Origin: Accumulibacter sp031732815
GTDB taxonomy: Bacteria > Pseudomonadota > Gammaproteobacteria > Burkholderiales > Rhodocyclaceae
Assembly: GCF_031732815.1 (NCBI RefSeq)
Contig: NZ_JAVMKF010000183.1
Span: 1 to 24,164, forward strand
Reading direction: 5' to 3'
DNA length: 24,164 nucleotides
The notes under the pieces were generated by a model. The model was not told the DNA's origin. It did not search any database and worked only from the letters and a program-made list of their open reading frames with translations. Position 1 is the first letter of the stretch; every line of letters starts with the position of its first letter. Positions 1 through 5,933 of this stretch are shown one piece after another. The position numbers and the translations under genes are program-made.

Positions 1-493
1 CGTCGAAAGCAAAGCGCGGCCGGACAAAGGCGGCGATTCCGAGGTAACGCTCGCTTAGTTCGGCGCGCGCCAGACGGACTTCGCCCTGCCCACTCTCCGG
101 GAACAGAAGCTGCGCCACTTCGCCCTTGTCGTCCCAGCCTAGCAGCACGCACGCCTGATCCTTGTCGAGCAGCAGGATGACCGGCAGCAGCGCACGGTCG
201 ATCTCTTCCAGCGCGCGCCGCACAAGCCGGCTTGACAGCCCGGCGCGCGCTGCCGCGCGCGCGAGCAGCGATGGCGTCAGGCAGCCGCCGACGAGCGGCA
301 GGCCGGCCGTCAGGGCGGCGCGTGTGCTGGGTCGGCCATGCAGGCGTGTCAGCTCGACCAGGCAGGCGAGCAAAGGGTCGTGATGCAGAACGTCTTCGCG
401 CAGATCGGGAACGTGCGGTCGGGTCGCGCCCGGCGCTGTCGGGGGCTCGTTGTTGTTTGGCAAGGTGAAGTCCACAGAGACGTTATCGGTCAT
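1..493 (-). CDS. Type I secretion system ABC transporter (permease/ATPase), N-terminal fragment
   Basis: This reading frame is open from an ATG at 493 to the left edge, giving 164 codons without a stop. It encodes the N-terminal part of a LapB/LssB/HlyB-type exporter, the inner-membrane ATPase that drives large repeat-rich proteins through a type I secretion channel. Visible is the C39-peptidase-like domain, roughly residues 38-150, with the family-typical stretches DPLLACLVELTRLHGR (39-54), LTPSLLARAAARAGL (72-86) and LPVILLLDKDQACVLLGWD (103-121). The position where active C39 peptidases have their catalytic Cys (D-C-G) reads D-P, so this is the non-proteolytic C39-like form that binds substrate. 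The membrane and nucleotide-binding domains lie outside the window. No clear Shine-Dalgarno precedes the ATG, but a good promoter and a structured leader lie upstream. The frame is certain; the family call is from memory of LapB-like sequences. Confidence 0.8.
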   Translation of the reverse strand, partial: MTDNVSVDFTLPNNNEPPTAPGATRPHVPDLREDVLHHDPLLACLVELTRLHGRPSTRAALTAGLPLVGGCLTPSLLARAAARAGLSSRLVRRALEEIDRALLPVILLLDKDQACVLLGWDDKGEVAQLLFPESGQGEVRLARAELSERYLGIAAFVRPRFAFD

Positions 494-511
494 CGGCGCG
501 AATGCTTGAGG

Positions 512-578
512 GGTTTTCCGAAACCGCCGGGTAGCTCGCGGCTGGACGGGTCCGTCCGGTGGCTATCCGCCACCCGGC
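512..578 (-). promoter_or_regulatory. Structured 5' leader of the type I secretion gene with competing stems
   Basis: In the minus-strand RNA a 10-bp stem can form between 569-578 and 526-535 (GCCGGGUGGC with GCUACCCGGC). It contains one G-U pair, which would be an A-C mismatch in the plus-strand RNA. It encloses a small hairpin at 544-557 (GGACG / CGUCC). The 569-574 arm can instead pair with 558-563 to make a 6-bp hairpin, so the two folds exclude each other. A further 5-bp hairpin (512-525) sits just before the start region. I recognise no known riboswitch class in it. Confidence 0.4.
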
Positions 579-585
579 TGCCGTC

Positions 586-602
586 GGCGCCTGCCACGGC
601 TT
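586..602. repeat. 17-bp direct repeat, copy 1 (copy 2 at 909-925)
   Basis: The 17-mer GGCGCCTGCCACGGCTT occurs here, in the leader region of the secretion gene, and again in identical form at 909-925 inside the signal-peptide codons of the neighbouring divergent gene. The flanking bases differ. Its significance is unknown; it may be coincidence in GC-rich DNA or the trace of a small duplication. Confidence 0.6.
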
Positions 603-623
603 ATGGTTTTGTCCTAATTCAAC

Positions 624-652
624 AGTCTAGCTCTTGCCGGGCAGCCTGTCGA
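624..652 (-). promoter_or_regulatory. Sigma-70-type promoter for the type I secretion gene
   Basis: On the minus strand TCGACA (647-652, five of six to TTGACA) is followed by a spacer of exactly 17 bases and TAGACT (624-629, four of six to TATAAT). Transcription would start near 617, leaving an untranslated leader of about 124 nt before the ATG at 493. The promoter is inferred from the match only. Confidence 0.5.
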
Positions 653-855
653 TGTGCCCCCTGGAAGGACGAGATGCGGCTGACTCGGGACTGTCGCGCT
701 CGTCGCGCGAAGCCGCTCCCGCATGCTAGACTTGGCCGGTGCGGCGCTGCCCTGTGTCACAAAAGCCGGCGCGAGCGTCGACCGGCCGGCGCTGCAGCTT
801 TCCGGCCGTCCCCGGCGGCGCGCACGCGCGTCGGTCAAGCATCTGCGAGGCGCAA
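653..855. other. Divergent intergenic region, rest
   Basis: Together with the promoter and leader to its left this forms a 362-base gap between the divergent secretion gene and the DUF2252-like gene. Apart from those elements I see no gene in it and no convincing promoter for the rightward gene. Confidence 0.5.
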
Positions 856-2058
856 ATGGAATACATCAGAAACTTCCGTCTCTCCTTCACGGCACTGGCT
901 TTCCTGCTGGCGCCTGCCACGGCTTTGGCAGACGGCCCGATCTGCAGCCGCAAGGCCTGTAGCGAAGACCCGGCACACGGGTGTTTTCGCCGGGTTGACG
1001 GCGACCTGCTGCAGTTCATGCGCTCCAATCCGGCAGGAAGTCTCGCCTGTTTGAGCGAGCAGCTTGCGCAAGGCGGTGAGACGCTGCGGCGCCTGAGCGA
1101 GTTCACGGGAATCATCGGCGCGGATGTCAAACCGGACAACGTCGACATCGTCGAGGACAAGGGTAGCTTGTACGTCGGTCTGATCGACCTCGACGACGGC
1201 GGACATGGCAGCTTTCTAGCCGATTTCCTTCACACCCTGAGCTATAACCACGTCTGGAACCCGGAAACGGTGCGCGTTCCGTTCAATCGGGCCGTCGAGG
1301 CCTACCAGCGCGGTCTGGCCGGGCACCAGCTGACCGGCGTTGGCTCGCTCAAGAATATTCTCGGCGACGCAACTGCAGGTGCGGCAGAATGCAAGGCCTT
1401 GCGCCGAAAAGCTCGCGACTGGGCAAAACCAGACGATGTCGGAAGCCGGGTGAAGCGGCAGTACAAAATCGATGGCAAGGCGCTCGAGCACGCGATGCAC
1501 CGGCAGGAACTCGGCCAGATCGTCGCGCGCGGCGTGAAGCTCAAGGAGAGCGGGGGCAGCATGTGCCTACCCCGCTTCCTCTATCTGATCGCGAACGATG
1601 GCAAGGGAAAGAAGGGCGACAAATGCCGCGTCGTCGAATTCAAGGCACAAGGTATCCCGGCCGCTGCCGTTTTCGGCGCGGCTTCGGATCACGCGGCGCG
1701 GATCGACAAGCTGCTCGAGCATTACCGGCCGAATCGCAACCCAGGCACGCTACTCGAGGTGGTTCACGCGCCGAGCGGCACTTACTACCTCGAGCGCGTT
1801 TCGGCTGAAGCCCGCTTCGATGGCGCGGGCAAGCCGAAAAAGGCCGCCGACATCGCGCGTCAGCAAGCGTTTACGCTGCACATGCTGCATTGGTTGGGGA
1901 GCGCTCATAGACGCCAGAGCAGGCCGTACGCGGAGACTTTCGAGCGCGAGTTCCAGCGCGACTCGCCGGCGCTGCGCAAGCGGTTTCAGGACCTGATCGA
2001 AGCGCACGTTGTGGATATGGGCAGGCTTTCCCGACTCGGTACGCCGGGCTGTTTCTGA
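856..2058 (+). CDS. Exported DUF2252-like (kinase-fold-related) protein
   Basis: The product is 400 aa. The start is the ATG at 856, because GAGG lies five bases upstream (847-850) and the protein then begins with a good signal peptide (hydrophobic 9-23, likely cut after ALA at 25). The mature protein should be periplasmic or secreted and has four early cysteines (30, 35, 43, 65). A D-x-K-P-D-N motif (90-95), then DLDDG (111-115), a conserved-looking lysine in EFKAQ (263) and a helix ARQQAFTLHMLHWLG (334-348) follow the order of motifs in DUF2252 proteins: G-D-x-H-x-x-N-F, then D-F-D, then Q-x-K-E, then G-Q-R-x-x-E. These belong to the wider protein-kinase/aminoglycoside-phosphotransferase fold. 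The similarity is motif-level only and no substrate can be named. It is divergent from the type I secretion gene; a functional link is possible but not shown. Confidence 0.6.
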   Translation: MEYIRNFRLSFTALAFLLAPATALADGPICSRKACSEDPAHGCFRRVDGDLLQFMRSNPAGSLACLSEQLAQGGETLRRLSEFTGIIGADVKPDNVDIVEDKGSLYVGLIDLDDGGHGSFLADFLHTLSYNHVWNPETVRVPFNRAVEAYQRGLAGHQLTGVGSLKNILGDATAGAAECKALRRKARDWAKPDDVGSRVKRQYKIDGKALEHAMHRQELGQIVARGVKLKESGGSMCLPRFLYLIANDGKGKKGDKCRVVEFKAQGIPAAAVFGAASDHAARIDKLLEHYRPNRNPGTLLEVVHAPSGTYYLERVSAEARFDGAGKPKKAADIARQQAFTLHMLHWLGSAHRRQSRPYAETFEREFQRDSPALRKRFQDLIEAHVVDMGRLSRLGTPGCF

Positions 2059-2137
2059 GCGGCAGGAGTCGCGCCGCGCCACCATTCGTCGGCGAGCAGC
2101 AACCGGCCGGCCGCTTGGCGCCGCCGCCGCATGCGGT

Positions 2138-2157
2138 CGCGCGGGGCTCGCCGCGCG
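2138..2157. terminator. Perfect 7-bp hairpin between convergent genes
   Basis: CGCGCGG (2138-2144), a six-base loop and CCGCGCG (2151-2157) form a strong stem between the ends of the DUF2252-like gene and the PEP-CTERM-like gene. No T-tract follows on either strand, so it is at best a non-canonical bidirectional terminator or an mRNA 3' end stabiliser. Confidence 0.35.
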
Positions 2158-2175
2158 CCGCTTACGACTCCGTCT

Positions 2176-3060
2176 CTACGCCTGCGCTGCGCGCTGCCGC
2201 CAGCCGAGCAGCGCCAATCCCATCAGGCTCAGTCCCAGACTGCCCGGCAAAGAAAGCACGCCCGGCGTCGCGTAGATGAAATCGTCCATCACGACGAAAT
2301 CAATCTGCTCGTTGTCGCGCACCCCGTTGCTGACCAGGAAATTGTTCGGTGTCGTGATGCGCACCCGAGCGATGCGCTCGCCGGCGTTGGCGACGCCGCC
2401 GAGGAAGGATAATCCCTGGTTGCTCGCCGCGGCTACCGTCTGGCTGAAGATGCGTGCTCCCGCCGCATCGAAGAACTCCAGCGTCGTTGCATTGACTGAA
2501 TTATTGTCCTCGACGTCTACGAAAATCGCGCCAAAGGCACTGGTCGTCGCCGCCGTCGGCGTACCGGGGACGAAGAAATTGATGTCGAGAATATTGCTGC
2601 CGACCTGCGCGAAAAGTTTTTGCGGGCTGAACGTCTGCAGGTCGTTCGGAAATCCGAACAAGGCTGCCGTGGTCGTGCTCCCGCTGGCACTGACCAGAAA
2701 ACCGCTGCCTGGCGTGCTGAAGACGACACCGCGCGGCGAGTTGACGTTGAAGAAGTTTCCCGGTAGCAGATTCGGATCGGAGCGCCCATCCGGTACGCCG
2801 TCCCAGTTGATCTCGCGCCGCACGCCGCCGAAATCGCCATTCGCTGCGCCCGTCGTTCCGCCGCCGATGGCCGCGCGAAAATTATCGCGAGTTGGCGTTA
2901 TGTCGGCTGGCGTCGGTCCTGCCGCACTGAAAGCGACGAAGCCGGCCAGTGCCTCGCCCGCCAGCCCGGCCAGCAGTGGCGCGCACAGCAGCGCCCAAGG
3001 CAGTCGCCGACCCTGCCTGACGGCTGTCCCGCGCTCATGGCAAATTTTTTTGTCACCCAT
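2176..3060 (-). CDS. PEP-CTERM-like exported protein with variant (LPG) sorting signal
   Basis: The product is 294 aa. The start is the ATG at 3060, because GGAGG lies nine bases upstream (3070-3074); the in-frame ATG at 3105 has no such site. Residues 1-40 form a signal peptide with a basic region and the hydrophobic stretch WALLCAPLLAGLAGEALAG. The body is a low-complexity, Asn/Gly/Thr-rich beta-type exoprotein with REINWDGVPDG near residue 75, a motif I associate with PEP-CTERM proteins. The C-terminus has the tripartite layout of an exosortase target: a short motif, a hydrophobic helix (LGLSLMGLALLGW) and a basic tail (RQRAAQA). The motif reads S-L-P-G-S instead of V-P-E-P-A. The expected role is a surface or EPS-associated protein processed by an exosortase/EpsH system, which is not in the window. 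No catalytic domain is recognised. Confidence 0.75.
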   Translation of the reverse strand: MGDKKICHERGTAVRQGRRLPWALLCAPLLAGLAGEALAGFVAFSAAGPTPADITPTRDNFRAAIGGGTTGAANGDFGGVRREINWDGVPDGRSDPNLLPGNFFNVNSPRGVVFSTPGSGFLVSASGSTTTAALFGFPNDLQTFSPQKLFAQVGSNILDINFFVPGTPTAATTSAFGAIFVDVEDNNSVNATTLEFFDAAGARIFSQTVAAASNQGLSFLGGVANAGERIARVRITTPNNFLVSNGVRDNEQIDFVVMDDFIYATPGVLSLPGSLGLSLMGLALLGWRQRAAQA

Positions 3061-3379
3061 TTCTTCTCTCCTCCACCGATTTTCAGGTCGAATCCCCGCC
3101 CGCATCGGCCGGGTGCCTGCGCAAAGCAGTGAGCTTCGCGCTAGTTCGGTCAGACCGCTGGCAACAGCGAAGGTTTCTTCGCGGGCAGCCAGGATCGCCC
3201 TCGCGTGGCACGGCTGGCTGGTGCCGAATCCGTCGTGTACTTTCTTCGACGACCGCGCGCCGCCACCAGAATAGAGCTCACGGCGAGGGGTAATCGCGCT
3301 GCGTGCAGTTCCGCTGGTCGGCCGGCTGTGCTACGTCAGTCAGTCCCTGCGCACAGCGATTCTCGATAGCCGACGGCCA
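3061..3379. other. Intergenic region upstream of the PEP-CTERM-like gene
   Basis: About 320 bases separate the start of the PEP-CTERM-like gene from the hairpin behind tRNA-Ser. It holds the strong ribosome binding site (GGTGGAGGAGAG around 3066-3077). I looked for sigma-54 (-24/-12) and sigma-70 promoters on the minus strand and found none I would defend. No small gene is evident. Confidence 0.5.
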
Positions 3380-3398
3380 GGCAACGGTTGCCGTTGCC
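3380..3398 (-). terminator. Hairpin downstream of tRNA-Ser
   Basis: GGCAACGG (3380-3387), a three-base loop and CCGTTGCC (3391-3398) form a perfect 8-bp stem 15 bases after the tRNA 3' end. There is no T-run after it, so termination or 3'-processing is inferred from position and stem strength. Confidence 0.45.
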
Positions 3399-3413
3399 GC
3401 GCTGCTGATTGCT

Positions 3414-3504
3414 TGGCGGAGAGAGCGGGATTCGAACCCGCGTTAGGATATTATCCTAAACACGCTTTCCAGGCGTGCGACTTAAACCACTCATCCATCT
3501 CTCC
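3414..3504 (-). tRNA. tRNA-Ser (anticodon GGA)
   Basis: The minus strand gives a complete class II tRNA. The 7-bp acceptor stem is GGAGAGA / TCTCTCC (3498-3504 with 3418-3424), the discriminator base is G, and CCA is encoded at 3414-3416. The anticodon loop CTGGAAA is closed by CGCACGC / GCGTGTT, so the anticodon is GGA and it reads UCC and UCU. The long variable arm TTTAGGATAATATCCTAA is typical of serine tRNAs. The T arm carries GGTTCGAATCC. It is a single tRNA gene between leuD and the PEP-CTERM-like gene, all on the same strand. Confidence 0.97.
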
Positions 3505-3518
3505 ACGTGGCCGCGAGG

Positions 3519-3547
3519 ATTCTAGCAGAAGGCCACCGGAACACCAA
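3519..3547 (-). promoter_or_regulatory. Promoter of tRNA-Ser
   Basis: On the minus strand TTGGTG (3542-3547), a 17-base spacer and TAGAAT (3519-3524, five of six to TATAAT, preceded by TG as an extended -10) lie just upstream of the tRNA. The bases between the -10 and the tRNA start are GC-rich (CCTCGCGGCC), resembling the discriminator of stringently controlled stable-RNA promoters. Confidence 0.65.
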
Positions 3548-3597
3548 ACGACGGGCGCAGGCCTCCGCCAGGCGCAGGCCCGCCGCACGCAGACTGT

Positions 3598-3615
3598 GCC
3601 CGGCGAGCGCCGGGC
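3598..3615 (-). terminator. Hairpin after leuD
   Basis: GCCCGGC (3598-3604), a four-base loop and GCCGGGC (3609-3615) make a perfect 7-bp stem starting 11 bases beyond the leuD stop codon. No T-tract follows. It probably marks the 3' end of the cimA-leuC-leuD transcript, upstream of the separate tRNA promoter. Confidence 0.45.
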
Positions 3616-3626
3616 TCCAGACAAGC

Positions 3627-4265
3627 CTAACGGAACAGCCAAGGCACTTCGGCCCGCCGGCGAGCCTCGTAGTCCTTGATCGCCTGGGTGTGTTGCAGGG
3701 TCAGACCGATTTCGTCGAGGCCGTTGAGCAGGCGGTGTTTGCGCTCCTCATCGACGGCAAAGACGAGCGTTTCCCCTTGCGGCGTTCGCACGGTTTGCGC
3801 GGCGAGGTCGATCTCGAGGCGGTAGCCTTCGTGCTGCGCAGTTTCCGTGAACAGACGGTCGACGACTTCCGCCGCCAGAATGATCGGCAGGATCCCGTTC
3901 TTGAAGCAATTGCTGAAGAAGATGTCGGCGAAACTCGGCGCGATGATCGCGCGGAAGCCGTAGTCTTCGAGCGCCCACGGCGCGTGCTCGCGGCTCGACC
4001 CGCAACCGAAGTTTTCCCGTGCGAGGAGGATGCTGGCGCCCAGGTAACGCGGCTGGTTGAGAACAAAATCGGGATTGCGCGGTCGCTGTGCGCAGTCCAT
4101 GTCTGGTTCGCCACGATCAAGATAGCGCCATTCGTCGAAAGCGTAAGGTCCAAAGCCAGCGCGCTTGATCGACTTGAGGAACTGTTTCGGAATGATCGCG
4201 TCGGTATCGACGTTGGCGCGGTCGAGTGGCGCGACCAGCCCATTGAGCTTGGTAAACGGTTTCAT
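3627..4265 (-). CDS. leuD: 3-isopropylmalate dehydratase, small subunit
   Basis: The product is 212 aa, full length for beta- and gammaproteobacterial LeuD. With LeuC it forms isopropylmalate isomerase, which converts 2-isopropylmalate to 3-isopropylmalate in leucine synthesis. The same enzyme isomerises citramalate in the citramalate route to isoleucine. The swivel-domain hallmark GCGSSREHAPWAL is at 87-99, and the start region VDTDAIIPKQFL (19-30) is typical. It lies 130 bases downstream of leuC on the same strand. That gap contains no recognisable gene; the small entericidin-like gene found there in some betaproteobacteria is not present. A hairpin follows the stop, and leuB does not follow. 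Confidence 0.97.
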   Translation of the reverse strand: MKPFTKLNGLVAPLDRANVDTDAIIPKQFLKSIKRAGFGPYAFDEWRYLDRGEPDMDCAQRPRNPDFVLNQPRYLGASILLARENFGCGSSREHAPWALEDYGFRAIIAPSFADIFFSNCFKNGILPIILAAEVVDRLFTETAQHEGYRLEIDLAAQTVRTPQGETLVFAVDEERKHRLLNGLDEIGLTLQHTQAIKDYEARRRAEVPWLFR

Positions 4266-4395
4266 TGTCTGTCTTTCGGATGGTTGCCTGGGCGCTCCCG
4301 CTTCCCTGGGGTTCGCGCGCGCATGCTGTCACTAGCGGCGGTGGCGTGCGGCTGCCACAGGGCGCGACAGCCGCCAGGCGATGGTCGCGCGGCAG

Positions 4396-5829
4396 TCACG
4401 CAAGCTCCCCGTGAGCGAGTGCCCGCACGTCGACGAAATGCCCGAAGATGGCCGCCGCCGCGGCCATTGCCGGCGAGACCAGATGCGTTCGTCCGCCCTG
4501 ACCCTGGCGTCCCTCGAAGTTGCGGTTGGATGTCGAGGCGCAGCGTTCTCCGGCTTCCAGCCGGTCGGCGTTCATCGCCAAACACATCGAACAGCCCGGT
4601 TCGCGCCATTCGAAACCGGCGGCGCGGAAGACCTGGTCGAGACCTTCCCGCTCTGCTTGCGCCTTGATCAGTCCGGATCCGGGGACGACGAGTGCCAGCT
4701 TGACGCCCTCGGCGACGCGTCGGCCGTGCGCTGTTGCCCAGCGCGCAACATCGGCCGCTTGGCGCAGATCCTCGATGCGCGAATTGGTGCACGAGCCAAT
4801 GAACGCCTTGTCGATGGCAATCCGGCTGATCGGCGTACCGGCGGTCAACCCCATGTAGGCCAGCGCCCGCTGCCAATCAGCCTGCTTGACCGGGTTGGGC
4901 GCCTGTTCCGGGTCAGGCACGCAAGCGCCGACCGAGAGGACCATTTCGGGCGAGGTTCCCCAGGTCACTTGCGGTTCGATCGTCGTCGCGTCGAACTTGA
5001 CGACGGCATCGAACTGCGCGTCGACGTCCGAATGCAGCGTCCGCCAGTAGGTAACCGCCTGTTCCCAGGCGTCCCCGGTTGGCGCTTGCGGGCGGCCGGC
5101 AAGGTAGGCGATCGTCTTCTCGTCGGCAGCGATCATTCCGGCACGCGCGCCAGCCTCGATCGCCATGTTGCAAAGCGTCATCCGCCCTTCCATCGAAAGC
5201 GCGCGGATCGCCTGTCCAGCGAACTCTACGGCGTAACCTGTACCGCCGGCGGTGCCGATGCGGCCGATGATCGCCAGTGCGAGATCCTTCGCCGTGACTC
5301 CCGTAGCAAGTTCGCCTTCAACCTTGATCAGCAAGGTTTTCGACTTGGTCTGCCAGAGGCATTGCGTCGCCAGCACCTGTTCGACTTCCGAGGTGCCGAT
5401 GCCGAAAGCCAGGGCGGCGAAAGCCCCATGCGTGCTGGTGTGCGAGTCGCCGCAGACGAGCGTTGCGCCGGGCAGCGTGAACCCCTGCTCCGGGCCGATC
5501 ACGTGCACGATCCCCTGGCGACTGTCGTCCATGCGGAACTCGTCCAGACCCCACTCTGCGCAGTTGGCGTCGAGCGTTTCCACCTGGGTACGCGCGATCG
5601 GATCGACGATACCGGCTGCGCGGTCGGTGGTCGGCACGTTATGGTCGGGCGTGGCGAGGATCGTTTTCGCCTGCCACGGCCGCCGGCCGGCAAGTCTGAG
5701 TCCTTCGAAGGCTTGCGGACTGGTGACTTCGTGCACCAGATGACGGTCGATATAAAGCAGCGTGCTGCCGTTGTCGTCCTGGTGGACAACATGCGCATCC
5801 CAGAGTTTGTCGTAGAGCGTGCGTGCCAT
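4396..5829 (-). CDS. leuC: 3-isopropylmalate dehydratase, large subunit
   Basis: The product is 477 aa, an aconitase-family [4Fe-4S] dehydratase subunit acting with LeuD. The three cluster-binding cysteines are visible: C347 in GSCTNSR, and C413 and C416 in PGCSMCLAMN. Other hallmarks are DHNVPT (62-67), VCGDSHTSTHGAF (125-137) and the C-terminal NRNFEGRQG before the SPAMAAAAA stretch. The start MARTLYDKLWDAHVV is the usual LeuC start, although no strong Shine-Dalgarno is seen before it. It sits 104 bases downstream of cimA on the same strand and probably shares its transcript. Function is assigned with high certainty. Confidence 0.97.
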   Translation of the reverse strand: MARTLYDKLWDAHVVHQDDNGSTLLYIDRHLVHEVTSPQAFEGLRLAGRRPWQAKTILATPDHNVPTTDRAAGIVDPIARTQVETLDANCAEWGLDEFRMDDSRQGIVHVIGPEQGFTLPGATLVCGDSHTSTHGAFAALAFGIGTSEVEQVLATQCLWQTKSKTLLIKVEGELATGVTAKDLALAIIGRIGTAGGTGYAVEFAGQAIRALSMEGRMTLCNMAIEAGARAGMIAADEKTIAYLAGRPQAPTGDAWEQAVTYWRTLHSDVDAQFDAVVKFDATTIEPQVTWGTSPEMVLSVGACVPDPEQAPNPVKQADWQRALAYMGLTAGTPISRIAIDKAFIGSCTNSRIEDLRQAADVARWATAHGRRVAEGVKLALVVPGSGLIKAQAEREGLDQVFRAAGFEWREPGCSMCLAMNADRLEAGERCASTSNRNFEGRQGQGGRTHLVSPAMAAAAAIFGHFVDVRALAHGELA

Positions 5830-5933
5830 GGCCGATGTACCAACACAAAAGCGTGTAGACTACCGCATTTCGCGGCGCTGATCGGCGTCAGGCAAAGCGG
5901 GTGGCGCCGAGATGAACCTCCGGCGGCGGGCGC

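Noticed and set aside
494..620. c-di-GMP-I (GEMM) riboswitch in the secretion gene leader
   Set aside because: The A-rich GCAAAGCC-type core and tetraloop-receptor pattern are missing; only generic stems are seen.
2276..3274. 332-codon plus-strand frame opposite the PEP-CTERM-like gene
   Set aside because: The minus-strand frame has a strong ribosome binding site, signal peptide and sorting tail; the plus frame has none of these.
3061..3300. Sigma-54 promoter for the PEP-CTERM-like gene
   Set aside because: GGCAC elements occur on the minus strand but none has a GC at the required -12 spacing.
4266..4395. Entericidin-like small lipoprotein gene between leuC and leuD
   Set aside because: Some betaproteobacteria have one here, but no start codon followed by a lipobox is present on the minus strand.
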